From: an uncultured Clostridia bacterium
Lineage (GTDB): Bacteria > Bacillota > Clostridia > Christensenellales > Aristaeellaceae
NCBI GenBank assembly: GCA_946543085.1
Contig: CAMNLM010000015.1
Span: forward strand, 1 to 34,691
Direction of reading: 5' to 3'
Length of the DNA stretch: 34,691 bases
Shown here: positions 1 to 7,464 of the stretch, in pieces
Layout of the letters: each line of letters starts with the position of its first letter
Numbering within the stretch: the first letter of the stretch is position 1
The notes under the pieces: model-generated
What the model was told of the DNA's origin: nothing
Databases searched by the model: none
The model's input: the letters and a program-made list of their open reading frames with translations, nothing else
Program-made: the position numbers and the translations under genes

Positions 1-2
1 GA

Positions 3-491
3 CTGGGCGGGAATACGCGCGTCGGCGTTTTTGCGAGCCGCTCCCCCTACCGCCCCAACCCAATCGGCCTCAGCAGCGTCCGCCTGCTCGGAACAGAGCA
101 AACGGAGAAAGAGGGGACGGTGCTCGTCGTGACGGGCGCTGACCTTGCGGACGGAACGCCGATTCTGGATGTCAAGCCCTATTTGCCCTATGCGGACGCG
201 CATGAGGGAGCCGCGGGGTTCACGGAGCCGCTGGGGGATGAGCGCCTGCGGGTGGTTTTCCCGGACGAACTGCTGGCGCAGATTCCGGCGGAGGCGCGGG
301 ACGGGCTGCTGGCTGTGCTTTCGCGTGATCCCAGGCCTGGCTATCAGAGGACGGCCGAGCGCGAGTACGGGCTCTCGTTTGCGGGCATGAATGTGCGTTT
401 TGCGGTGGACGGCGGCACGCTGACCGTGCGGGATGTCCGCGCGGACGCGGAACGCATGGACGGGAAGAAAGATAAAGAAACGGAGGAATGA
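3..491 (+). CDS. trmO: tRNA (N6-threonylcarbamoyladenosine37-N6)-methyltransferase TrmO, 5' truncated by window edge
   Basis: The frame is open from the first bases of the window, so the start codon lies upstream. The visible part reads GVFASRSPYRPNPIGLSSVR and then TGADLADGTPILDVKPYLPY, the two hallmark blocks of the TsaA/TrmO (formerly VirR/YaeB) beta-barrel family. The family uses S-adenosylmethionine to methylate t6A at position 37 of ANN-decoding tRNAs. The C-terminal part (about 70 residues after the PYLPYAD block) matches the small extension found in bacterial members, and the protein ends in a charged KKDKETEE tail. Its TGA stop overlaps an ATGA with the next gene, which suggests translational coupling. 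The family is certain; the true start is not visible. Confidence 0.9.
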   Translation: MGGNTRVGVFASRSPYRPNPIGLSSVRLLGTEQTEKEGTVLVVTGADLADGTPILDVKPYLPYADAHEGAAGFTEPLGDERLRVVFPDELLAQIPAEARDGLLAVLSRDPRPGYQRTAEREYGLSFAGMNVRFAVDGGTLTVRDVRADAERMDGKKDKETEE

Positions 492-496
492 CAGCG

Positions 497-1648
497 GTGG
501 AACAATTGCGCGAGAAACAGATGGCCTGGCTGCGGCAGATTCATGAGCATCCGGAGCTCTCCTATGAAGAATATGAGACCACCAGGCTGGTCAAGCAGGT
601 GCTGACCGATGCGGGCATTCAGCTGATTGATACAGGCATGCCGACCGGCGCGGTAGCGACCATCGGCCATGGGCCGGGCCATGTGATCGGCCTGCGCAGC
701 GATATGGACGCGCTGCCGATCCAGGAGGAAACCGATCTGCCCTACGCCTCCAGAGAGCCGGGCAAGATGCACGCCTGCGGCCATGATTTCCACACGGTGA
801 CCATGCTCGGCGCGGCGCTGATGCTCAAGGAGATGGAGGATCAGCTGCCGGGGCGGGCCGTGGTTGTGTTCCAGCCCGCGGAGGAGAGCGGCGGCGTCAG
901 CGGCGGAACCCGTGTGGCGGAATCCGGCGCGACGGACGACGCAGAGCTCTTCCTCGCGCTGCATTCCTATCCGCACTTTGAGGCCGGGACGCTGGGGATC
1001 AAGGAAGGCCCGGTGATGGCTTCGGTGGACGCCTTCAAAGTGACGCTGAAGGGCGTCGGCTCCCACGCGGCGACCCCGCACAAGGGCGTCGATCCGATCC
1101 CCGGCATGTCGGCGCTGGTGCTCAATCTGCAGACGATTGTCAGCCGTGTGCTGAGCCCCTTCGAGACAGGCCTGGTCACTGTGGCCCACGCGCAGGCCGG
1201 AAACACCTGGAACGTGATCCCAACCGAGGCAGTGATCGAAGGCACCGTGCGGGCGATGGATCAGCGCGTGCGCGAAAGGATCAAGGCGGCCTTCTACCGT
1301 ATGGCGGAGCACACGGCCGAGACCTATGGACTCCGGGCGGAGATCGAATGGCTGGCGGGCCCTGGCCCCGTGGTCAATGACGAGCGCCTCTGCGCCATGG
1401 CGAGAGAAGTGGCGACGGGTCTCGGCTTCGTGATCGACCGCCAGGAGGACACCATGGGCGGGGAGGACTTCAGCGAGTATCTGCGCATTCCGCATAAACG
1501 TCCCGGCCTTTTCGTGCGCGTCGGCACGGGCGGCGGCTATGCGAATCATCACCCGAAATTCACGGTCGACCCTGAGGCCATGTACCCCGCGTCCGTGTTC
1601 TTCCGCGATCTCGCGATCCGCTGCATGGAGCGCGGCGCGGAGGGCTGA
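497..1648 (+). CDS. M20-family amidohydrolase (N-acyl-amino-acid / hippurate hydrolase type)
   Basis: A 383-residue zinc-dependent amidohydrolase of the M20D/IAA-amino-acid hydrolase group, which cleaves N-acyl or other amide-blocked amino acids in the cytoplasm. Metal-site motifs are visible: MHACGHDFH (Cys94, His96), QPAEE (Glu129-Glu130), LHSYPH, and a C-terminal GGEDFSEY block followed by ANHHPKF. The inserted dimerisation domain begins near VDAFKVTLKGVGSHAATPH. An ATG at 488 overlaps the trmO stop as ATGA, but it lies only one base from the GGAGG at 482-486. The GTG at 497 has a 10-base spacing and is preferred here. No signal peptide. The substrate cannot be read from sequence; peptide or acyl-amino-acid scavenging is the usual role. 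Confidence 0.88.
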   Translation: MEQLREKQMAWLRQIHEHPELSYEEYETTRLVKQVLTDAGIQLIDTGMPTGAVATIGHGPGHVIGLRSDMDALPIQEETDLPYASREPGKMHACGHDFHTVTMLGAALMLKEMEDQLPGRAVVVFQPAEESGGVSGGTRVAESGATDDAELFLALHSYPHFEAGTLGIKEGPVMASVDAFKVTLKGVGSHAATPHKGVDPIPGMSALVLNLQTIVSRVLSPFETGLVTVAHAQAGNTWNVIPTEAVIEGTVRAMDQRVRERIKAAFYRMAEHTAETYGLRAEIEWLAGPGPVVNDERLCAMAREVATGLGFVIDRQEDTMGGEDFSEYLRIPHKRPGLFVRVGTGGGYANHHPKFTVDPEAMYPASVFFRDLAIRCMERGAEG

Positions 1649-1682
1649 GAATACCCGGTGAACCGACAGGAGGTGAACCCGC

Positions 1683-2576
1683 ATGAAGCGATGGACAACC
1701 GGTTTGCTTCTGCTTGTGATGACAGCCGCGTTTGTCTGCGCAGCCCCCGCGGAGGAGCGGCAGACGGCGCAGAGCCAGACGGACGGCGCTTATACCTATA
1801 AGTTCAAGGAGGCGGGCGCTTCCTATGACACCGAAACCCTGAAATACTCGATTGAGGTCTGCCTCATCAACGGCACCAAGTGCTATCTCACGCGGATCTG
1901 GATGCAGGAGCCCGGGAGGCAGATCCGGAAGGCGACCGCCAAGTGGCGCACTTCGCTGAGCAAGGCGGAGGATCTGGCGAAAAAGGTGAAGGGCGCGGCC
2001 ATCGTCATCAACGGCAGCGGCTATGTCACCAAGGTGTATCCCGATATTCCGGAATCCTATCCAGGAACGAGCGAGGATTACTACTATACGCCGCTGGGAA
2101 GCCTCACCATCACGGACGGGGAAATCTTCCGCAACCTGGAGGGCGTGCCCTATTATGGGCTGACGCTCGAAGCGGACGGCCTGCACATGTACAGGGGCGA
2201 GGACAATGAGACGGTTCTCAGCCGCAATCCGACCCAGACGTGGTCCTTCTTTGAGGGCTGCCCGCTGATCGTCAACGGGGAGAGCATTCTCAACACGGAG
2301 TGGGATTTTGCCCAGCGCCGGGCCATCCGGACGATCATCGCAAAGCTGGACGACCACAATTACCTGCTGCTGACTGCCACCAGCTCCCACGGCTTCAGCC
2401 TGATCGAGGCGGTGGATTACCTGAACGGCGAGTTCTCTCCGGAGTGGGCCTACAACCTGGACGGAGGCCCGTCCACCGCGCTTTTCCGCCGCAAGCAGGG
2501 CAAGAAGACCCTGAAGCTGATTTATGGCGCGGGGCAGAAAATCGTGGATGTGATGGGATTCGTGGAACTCGACTGA
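1683..2576 (+). CDS. secreted phosphodiester glycosidase family (NAGPA domain) protein
   Basis: A 297-residue protein with an N-terminal signal peptide (MKRWTTGLLLLVMTAAFVCA, probably cut near AAPA). The mature part carries the NAGPA/DUF2233 fold named after the lysosomal 'uncovering enzyme' N-acetylglucosamine-1-phosphodiester alpha-N-acetylglucosaminidase. Signature pieces are VINGSGYV, GCPLIVNGE and the C-terminal YNLDGGPSTAL loop, where the Asp and the glycines are conserved. Bacterial members are thought to act on sugar phosphodiesters of exopolysaccharide or wall polymers, but the substrate is unknown here. A GGAGGTG sits 7 bases before the ATG. It follows the M20 gene by 34 bases, probably in the same transcript, and is followed by a hairpin terminator. 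A distant paralogue lies on the other strand at 25431-26297. Confidence 0.85.
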   Translation: MKRWTTGLLLLVMTAAFVCAAPAEERQTAQSQTDGAYTYKFKEAGASYDTETLKYSIEVCLINGTKCYLTRIWMQEPGRQIRKATAKWRTSLSKAEDLAKKVKGAAIVINGSGYVTKVYPDIPESYPGTSEDYYYTPLGSLTITDGEIFRNLEGVPYYGLTLEADGLHMYRGEDNETVLSRNPTQTWSFFEGCPLIVNGESILNTEWDFAQRRAIRTIIAKLDDHNYLLLTATSSHGFSLIEAVDYLNGEFSPEWAYNLDGGPSTALFRRKQGKKTLKLIYGAGQKIVDVMGFVELD

Positions 2577-2604
2577 CGCACCGCCAGGCAAGACCGATGA
2601 AAGC

Positions 2605-2643
2605 GCGCCGCAAGCGATCTGAATCGCGCGGCGCCCTTTCTTT
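2605..2643 (+). terminator. hairpin terminator after the NAGPA-family gene
   Basis: GCGCCGC (2605-2611) pairs with GCGGCGC (2628-2634). An inner stem GCGAT/ATCGC closes a CTGA tetraloop, with two unpaired A residues between the stems. The T-rich tail CCTTTCTTT is imperfect, so efficiency is uncertain. Confidence 0.7.
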
Positions 2644-2724
2644 ACCGTGAGGCCGGTTTTTTCCGCGCTTTTCCCGCGTTTTCCCGTGGTGCCCGGAAGA
2701 TTTGTGTTTTTCAGCGGCGCACGG

Positions 2725-2753
2725 TTGCGAAAACATGTTTTATATGCTATGAT
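2725..2753 (+). promoter_or_regulatory. sigma-A-type promoter with extended -10
   Basis: TTGCGA (2725-2730), a 17-base spacer and TATGAT (2748-2753). The -10 is preceded by TGC, giving an extended -10. It lies 40 bases upstream of the Hpt-domain remnant and should drive the 2.8-5.0 kb signalling cluster. Confidence 0.65.
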
Positions 2754-2792
2754 AATTCGATAAATTGTAAGTATAGCAAGGAGGCGGCTTCT

Positions 2793-2954
2793 GTGCTTAC
2801 ACTCGAAAAACTCACCGCATTTGGCGCGGACATCCAGACCGGGCTGAGCCGGTGCATGAACCGTGAGGACTTTTATCTGCGGCTTGTCGACATGGAACTG
2901 GCGGACACGAACTTTGACCGCCTGGACTGCGCGCTCGCTGCCGGAAACAAATGA
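2793..2954 (+). pseudogene. truncated Hpt (histidine phosphotransfer) domain, N-terminal 53 residues
   Basis: A GTG start behind AAGGAGG opens a 53-codon frame (MLTLEKLTAFGADIQTGLSR, then an NREDFYLRLV segment). This closely resembles the first helix and a half of small clostridial Hpt-domain proteins, which continue into a helix bearing the phosphorylatable His in an AHALKG-like motif. The frame stops at TGA right after LAAGNK, before any such histidine, so it cannot act as a phosphorelay protein. The stop overlaps an ATG (ATGA at 2951-2954) that opens the prepilin-like remnant. It is read as a 3'-truncated gene. The alternative, a deliberately short peptide, is less likely because the neighbours are also broken. 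The comparison with family members is from memory. Confidence 0.6.
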
Positions 2955-3230
2955 AGAAGAAGCAACGCGCTGCTTGTGGAGCTGCTGGTCGTCATCCTGT
3001 TCTTTATGCTCGCCTCCACGATCGTGATGCAGGTTTTTCTGGTGGCGCATCAGAAGGGCGGCAAGGCGGCCACGGTGACGGAAGCCCTCAACGAGGCGCA
3101 GAACATCGCCGACCTGCTCTACCGCTCCGATGACGCGGAGACCGTACTCAGCGAAGCGGGCTTTGAGCGCACGGGCGAGGAGTGGACGAAACCGTCCGGC
3201 ACCTGCGTCCTGCACGCGGCATCCCACGAC
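2951..3230 (+). pseudogene. frameshifted and 3'-truncated prepilin-like (type IV pilin N-terminal) protein
   Basis: From the ATG at 2951 the frame gives MKKKQRAACG and no recognisable protein. One frame over, from 2961, the sequence reads SNALLVELLVVILFFMLAST, a prepilin/pseudopilin-type hydrophobic N-terminus with the usual Glu. It continues with a soluble segment containing HQKGGKAATVTEALNEAQNI and ending near SGTCVLHAASHDE. A single-base indel in the A/G-rich tract right after the start codon would restore MKK-SNALLVELL. Homologues I recall continue past the point where homology stops here, so the 3' end is also missing, where the GGDEF remnant begins. GTG at 2976 could in principle start a short peptide, but it would lack the prepilin leader. 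Confidence 0.55.
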
Positions 3231-3250
3231 GAGACGAGCGAGACGGGCGT

Positions 3251-3787
3251 ATCGGCGTCAACAGCATCGACGCGCAGATGCAGCGCGTACACGAGCTGAA
3301 CGCGGCGCGAGAGCAGGCAAACCGCGACGCGCTGACCGGCGTGAAGAGCAAGCACCTCTACGTGGAGACCGAGCGCGACATCAACCGGCAGATCAGCGAG
3401 GGCACGGCGAGCGATTTCAGCATCACCATCTGCGATGTGAACTGGCTGAAGCAGATCAACGATACCGCCGGTCATGCGGCCGGAGACGAGCTGATCCGAA
3501 AGGCCGCGATGGAGATCTGCAACGTCTTTGAGCATAGCCCGGTGTTCCGCTATGGCGGCGAAGAGTTTGCGGCGCTGCTCCGGGGCCGTGACTGGAAGCG
3601 CCGCCGCGAGCTGATGGAGCAGATCACTTCCGTCAACCGCGAGAACAAGCGGACGGGCGGCGTGGTGGTCGCCTGCGGCCTGGCGGACTACCAGCCGGGG
3701 GAGGACGCCTGCATGGCCGATGTCTTTGCCCGGGCGGACGCGGCATCAACAAGCAGGCCATCAAGAGCGAGCCGTAAACGCTGCTGA
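3251..3787 (+). pseudogene. GGDEF (diguanylate cyclase) domain remnant lacking its N-terminus
   Basis: In this frame recognisable homology starts abruptly at IGVNSIDAQMQ, the end of a PAS-like sensor segment. It runs through a signalling helix and DALTGVKSKH into a GGDEF domain with ICDVNWLKQINDTAGHAAGD and the active-site loop FRYGGEEF. No I-site RxxD is present before that loop. There is no start codon or ribosome-binding site where a complete gene would begin; the nearest in-frame ATG (3182) lies in prepilin-derived sequence. The 3' end also looks shifted: after FARADAA the frame runs into an arginine/serine-rich tail, whereas another frame reads INKQAIKSEP and stops, which resembles a natural GGDEF end. 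Probably a decayed diguanylate cyclase; partial expression as a bare domain is possible but unsupported. Confidence 0.65.
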
Positions 3788-3823
3788 CAGGGTTCAGCCA
3801 GAACGGCGGAAGGAGGAGAAAGC

Positions 3824-4966
3824 ATGGACGCGATTCTGTATGCCGAGATTTATCTGATTTGCATCGCCTTCACCAGCATTCTGCTCTTCTGGCCGGGTCA
3901 CAGCGACACGAAATCCACCGTGGAGATGTGGATGAACCGCATGCTGAGCTTCTTCCTGGCGAACTTCCTCTCCAACTTCCTCTTCACGGTCTTCAACCGC
4001 ATCTGGATCATTGGCAGCCTTCAGATCCCCCTGTCGTACCTGTTCAAAACGGTCTACTACATGACGCTGACGCTGGGCGTCTACAGCTGGTGCGGCTATG
4101 CCGAATCCCTGCATCGCGGAACGGCCTTCGCGGGCAGGCGTCCCCGGATGCTGCTCATTGTCCTGCTGGGCGCGGGGGTGATGATGCCAGTGGTCAACCT
4201 TTTCACCGGCTGGATGTTTGATTTCGGGCCGGGAGGCGTCTATCAGCGGCACTTCCTGTTCCGCGGCTTGCTGCTATTTCTGTGCGCCTGCGCTTCTGTG
4301 TGCAGCCTGCGGCTGATCCTCTTTGCTCGGGGAAAAGCTGATCCCTACGAGCGGATGCATTTGCACGTCGCGGCGAGCTTCCCGCTGTCCCTGCTGGTGT
4401 CGCTGTTCCTCAGCGGCGCGGGCGTCGGGATCCCGGTCATCTGTGTGTCGGTGATGGTGGAGCTGCAGTGCATCTACCTGGGCACCATCAAGCACCAGAT
4501 TTCCCTGGACAAGTTGACGCAGATCAACAACCGGCAGAACCTGATCGGCTTCGTGAATTACAAGATGCGCAATCACAGCGGCGACCTCTGCCTGATCATG
4601 CTGGACCTGGATGACTTCAAGGCGATCAATGACACCTACGGCCATCTGGCGGGGGATCAGGCGCTGGTGGATCTGGCGGGCGTGCTGAAGCGCAGCTGCG
4701 GCTCTCTGCCGGGGCGGCCTTATATCGCGCGCTACGGCGGGGATGAGTTCATCATCGTGATGGAGGGCACGAGGGAGGCGGCGCAGCGTCTTTGCGCGTC
4801 CATCAACGACCGCCTGAAGGAGATCAGCAGGAACTCCACGACCTACCGCCTTGCTGTGAGCTGCGGCTGCGCGTGCTGGCGGGAGGGGATGGACCATAAA
4901 GCGCTGATTGCCGCCGCGGACGCCGAACTCTATCTGGCCAAACAGGCCAAAAAGGTTGGCCGGTAG
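3824..4966 (+). CDS. membrane-anchored diguanylate cyclase (GGDEF)
   Basis: A 380-residue protein. The first ~215 residues form about six hydrophobic membrane segments (for example ICIAFTSILLFW near residue 13 and LLIVLLGAGVMMPVV near 110) that act as a sensor or anchor. A linker DKLTQINNRQNLIGF leads into a full GGDEF domain with LIMLDLDDFKAINDTYGHLA and the catalytic loop RYGGDEF (GGDEF at residues 305-309). It should condense two GTP to cyclic di-GMP at the membrane. The usual inhibitory RxxD site just before the loop is absent (GRPYIARYGGDEF), so product inhibition may be missing. AAGGAGG lies about 6 bases before the ATG. It sits directly behind the GGDEF remnant and probably shares the promoter at 2725. 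Confidence 0.88.
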   Translation: MDAILYAEIYLICIAFTSILLFWPGHSDTKSTVEMWMNRMLSFFLANFLSNFLFTVFNRIWIIGSLQIPLSYLFKTVYYMTLTLGVYSWCGYAESLHRGTAFAGRRPRMLLIVLLGAGVMMPVVNLFTGWMFDFGPGGVYQRHFLFRGLLLFLCACASVCSLRLILFARGKADPYERMHLHVAASFPLSLLVSLFLSGAGVGIPVICVSVMVELQCIYLGTIKHQISLDKLTQINNRQNLIGFVNYKMRNHSGDLCLIMLDLDDFKAINDTYGHLAGDQALVDLAGVLKRSCGSLPGRPYIARYGGDEFIIVMEGTREAAQRLCASINDRLKEISRNSTTYRLAVSCGCACWREGMDHKALIAAADAELYLAKQAKKVGR

Positions 4967-5104
4967 ACGCCGTGCATGCGTTCTTCCTCTTCTGAGGGCG
5001 CATTTCTGGGAGGCAAACGGCTGAATAGGACAGCATTCTCGGCTGGAAAGGCGACAGAACAGCCTCAAATGAATGTTTTGTGGCGAATCTATTACAAAAA
5101 GTGG

Positions 5105-5133
5105 TTGACTTGAAGCGTTTACATTGTTAAAAT
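5105..5133 (+). promoter_or_regulatory. promoter of the dockerin-M14 lipoprotein gene
   Basis: TTGACT (5105-5110), a 17-base spacer and TAAAAT (5128-5133). It predicts a leader of about 100 bases before the start at 5242. I see no recognised riboswitch in that leader. No clear terminator is visible between 4967 and this promoter. Confidence 0.7.
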
Positions 5134-5241
5134 AGGGATAGCCTGATATGGGGACGGGGGTTATCTGTCCTCGTGCAGGGAAGGCGGGCGCGGTACCGCC
5201 TGAGCGTGTGATGGAACAATCTGTAGATTGAGGCGATGTGC

Positions 5242-7239
5242 ATGAAGGCTTGGATCATTCGTCTGGCGGTTCTGGCACTGGCGCTGTGCGCGTTGGCCGG
5301 ATGCGCCGCCGCGGAACGCGGGGACATCAACGGGGACGGCAAGGCGGACGTGACGGACGCGCAGGTGCTCCGCATGTACCTGGTCGGCGACCTGGATGAG
5401 ATCAACGAAGCAGACGCGGACTTCAACTTCGACGGCAAGGTCAACATGACGGACCTTGTCATGCTGGAGCACGCGGTGTATCGCGGAGAAGCCCTGCCCG
5501 AGGAGCCCGAGGGCGATGGCCGCATCACGCGCACGGACGTCGTCTACGGCACGAGCTACAAAAAGCGCGACCTCACCTGCACGATCATCTCCCCGGAGCG
5601 CTACGAGCGCACGGTGCTGGCTGTGTTCGCGCTGCATGGATTCGAGGGCGCCTGGGACCGCGACGGCCAGCTTCTGGTCTACACGGCCAATCGCCTCATC
5701 GAACACTTTGAGGCGCAGAACGATATGTACGGCACACGCCTGATGATCGTCGCGGCGGCCAACCCGGACGGCGTCTGGGACGGCAATTCCGCGGAGGCCT
5801 TCGGATACGGCAACGGCCGCGGCATCGATCTCGACGCGGACTTCAGCGAAGCCCACAAGTCCAGCAAGCAGCGCGGCCACTACAGCCGTTCGCCTTTCTC
5901 CGCGCCGGAGAGCGCCGCCCTGCGCGACCTTGTGAAGCAATACAAGCCGGACATCGTGCTCGACTTCCATGGCTGGGGCGACGACACCATCGGCGACGCC
6001 TGGCTGTCGGATGTTTTCAAGGAAGAGATGAGCAAGAGCCATTCCGCGAACTTTGACACCAAGACCATGGCCGGCACCTTCATGCTCTGGACACACGCCC
6101 AGGGCTGCGAGACGCTGAAGGTCTTCCTGAAGACCTCCGAGGCGGAGGGCGACGGAATCATCGCCGCGATGGACCGCATCGTTCGCCACGACTACGACGA
6201 CAAAGAGGGCGACTACGAGCTGCTGCCCGCCCTGGCTGACATGGGAGAATATGCGGCGTACGCGGATGATTACCGCCGCGTCCGCATGTACAGCGATATG
6301 AACGGCCGCCAGATTGGCTACATCAACGCGACCGAGGATCTGTGCACCATCGAAGCCGTCTACGCCAACGGCTGGCTGCGCGTCCGCTACCCGATCAAGG
6401 AGGGCTGGAAGGTCGGCTACTGCCCGACAGAGAACTTCTTTGTGCCGGATACGATCATTTATCCGATCCGGATGCAGATGCCCACCGAGATGCGCGTCTT
6501 CACCAAGAACAAGTTCCTCACGGACGAGTACAAACAGTATTCTGAATGGGAGACGGTTGTGAGGAGCGGCATCCGCATTCATGTGACCCCCAAGACGACG
6601 GTTGATCCGAACACGCAGGAGACAAAGAGGGTGGCCGCTACGGGCCAGTCCATGGGCGGCATTTCCAAGGGCAAGACGGTCACGGTGGTCGCGGAATCCG
6701 ATGACGCCTATCAGGTCATCTATCCCTGGAAAGATGAAGGCTATCGGATGGGCTGGATCAGCAACGACAAGTTTGATCTGCCCGAGATTCCGCGCGCGGC
6801 GGACAAGCCGGTGGTCGCGCAGGAAGAGACCGCGGAAAAGGTGCCCGAGATGGAGCTGGAGCCTAAGACCTACACCGGCACGCTCAGCGTCGAAGGCCTC
6901 AAGATCAACGTGGGCGAGGAGTTCGACCTGCCGATCTTCCTGGACGCCAAGAATATCTCCGCGATGATGCTCACCGTGGAATTCTCGCCGGAAGTGTTCG
7001 ATCTGCTCAGCGTGTTCGACGGCGGCCAGCTCAGCGGCTTCACCGGCAGCATGGACATGGAGAGCGGCGTCTACCGCTGCCTGTGGAACAACCAGGGCGA
7101 CAAGGCGGTCAACGGCCTGCTGGTCAACCTGCACTTCTACACCAAGCCCATCGGTAAGGATTCGCAGGTGCGCATGTCCTACAAGCTGCGCAAGGGCGAC
7201 GCCCTGACCGACGAGCTGGATATTGTCGACGTGAAGTAA
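5242..7239 (+). CDS. dockerin / M14-peptidase-like / SH3 / cohesin-like lipoprotein
   Basis: A 665-residue multidomain surface protein. A signal peptide ends in lipobox LAGC (Cys21). Residues 27-80 are a dockerin with two calcium-binding repeats, DINGDGKADVTDAQ and DFNFDGKVNMTDL. Residues ~100-320 resemble the M14 zinc carboxypeptidase fold: HGFE (His132, Glu135) and DFHGWGD (His243) would bind zinc, with NPDG at 174-177; the catalytic Glu may be in LKTSEAE (Glu300). The usual DLNRNF block is GIDLDADF here, so the Asn-Arg pair that binds a free carboxylate is missing. Two SH3-like domains follow (~345-400 and ~443-512), then a cohesin-like beta-domain (~547-655, INVGEEFDLPIFLDAKNISA). An upstream ATG at 5236 is too close to GAGG (5230-5233); the 5242 ATG has 8-base spacing. 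Likely role: wall-peptide cleavage or surface protein assembly; the substrate is unknown. Confidence 0.8.
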   Translation: MKAWIIRLAVLALALCALAGCAAAERGDINGDGKADVTDAQVLRMYLVGDLDEINEADADFNFDGKVNMTDLVMLEHAVYRGEALPEEPEGDGRITRTDVVYGTSYKKRDLTCTIISPERYERTVLAVFALHGFEGAWDRDGQLLVYTANRLIEHFEAQNDMYGTRLMIVAAANPDGVWDGNSAEAFGYGNGRGIDLDADFSEAHKSSKQRGHYSRSPFSAPESAALRDLVKQYKPDIVLDFHGWGDDTIGDAWLSDVFKEEMSKSHSANFDTKTMAGTFMLWTHAQGCETLKVFLKTSEAEGDGIIAAMDRIVRHDYDDKEGDYELLPALADMGEYAAYADDYRRVRMYSDMNGRQIGYINATEDLCTIEAVYANGWLRVRYPIKEGWKVGYCPTENFFVPDTIIYPIRMQMPTEMRVFTKNKFLTDEYKQYSEWETVVRSGIRIHVTPKTTVDPNTQETKRVAATGQSMGGISKGKTVTVVAESDDAYQVIYPWKDEGYRMGWISNDKFDLPEIPRAADKPVVAQEETAEKVPEMELEPKTYTGTLSVEGLKINVGEEFDLPIFLDAKNISAMMLTVEFSPEVFDLLSVFDGGQLSGFTGSMDMESGVYRCLWNNQGDKAVNGLLVNLHFYTKPIGKDSQVRMSYKLRKGDALTDELDIVDVK

Positions 7240-7256
7240 AACAGGAATCCTTTCAC

Positions 7257-7289
7257 GGGCCTTCCTCAGCGATGGGGAGGGCCTTTTCC
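7257..7289 (+). terminator. hairpin terminator after the M14 lipoprotein gene
   Basis: GGCCTTCCTC (7258-7267) pairs, with two G-U pairs, to GGGGAGGGCC (7274-7283) around the loop AGCGAT, followed by TTTTCC. Confidence 0.8.
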
Positions 7290-7401
7290 GTGCGAAAGCG
7301 CGGTGAGACAAGAGAATGAATCCTGTCACAAGTGGAAGTGTTTCACACGCCGATGGCGCAAATCTTTCCCGCTGCCTCTTCCATCCGGACGCTCGTTGTG
7401 A

Positions 7402-7407
7402 TAGAAT
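7402..7407 (+). promoter_or_regulatory. putative extended -10 promoter of malQ
   Basis: TGATAGAAT carries a TGn element directly before the -10 hexamer TAGAAT (7402-7407). The -35 at 17 bases is poor (TTCCAT). It lies 58 bases before the malQ start. Called on the -10 alone. Confidence 0.4.
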
Positions 7408-7464
7408 AATCAGGTCACAGGTTCTCCGTTCATGACGTTTCTGAGTGAAAGGACGGAAGTGCGC

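Noticed and set aside
2951-2980. Programmed ribosomal frameshift rescuing the prepilin-like gene
   Set aside because: The shift lies three codons after the start with no classical slippery heptamer, and the gene is also truncated at its 3' end, so decay or sequence error is simpler.
5134-5241. Cyclic-di-GMP or other riboswitch in the leader of the M14 lipoprotein gene
   Set aside because: The leader is about 100 bases long and shows none of the conserved words of the GEMM class or other riboswitches I can recall.
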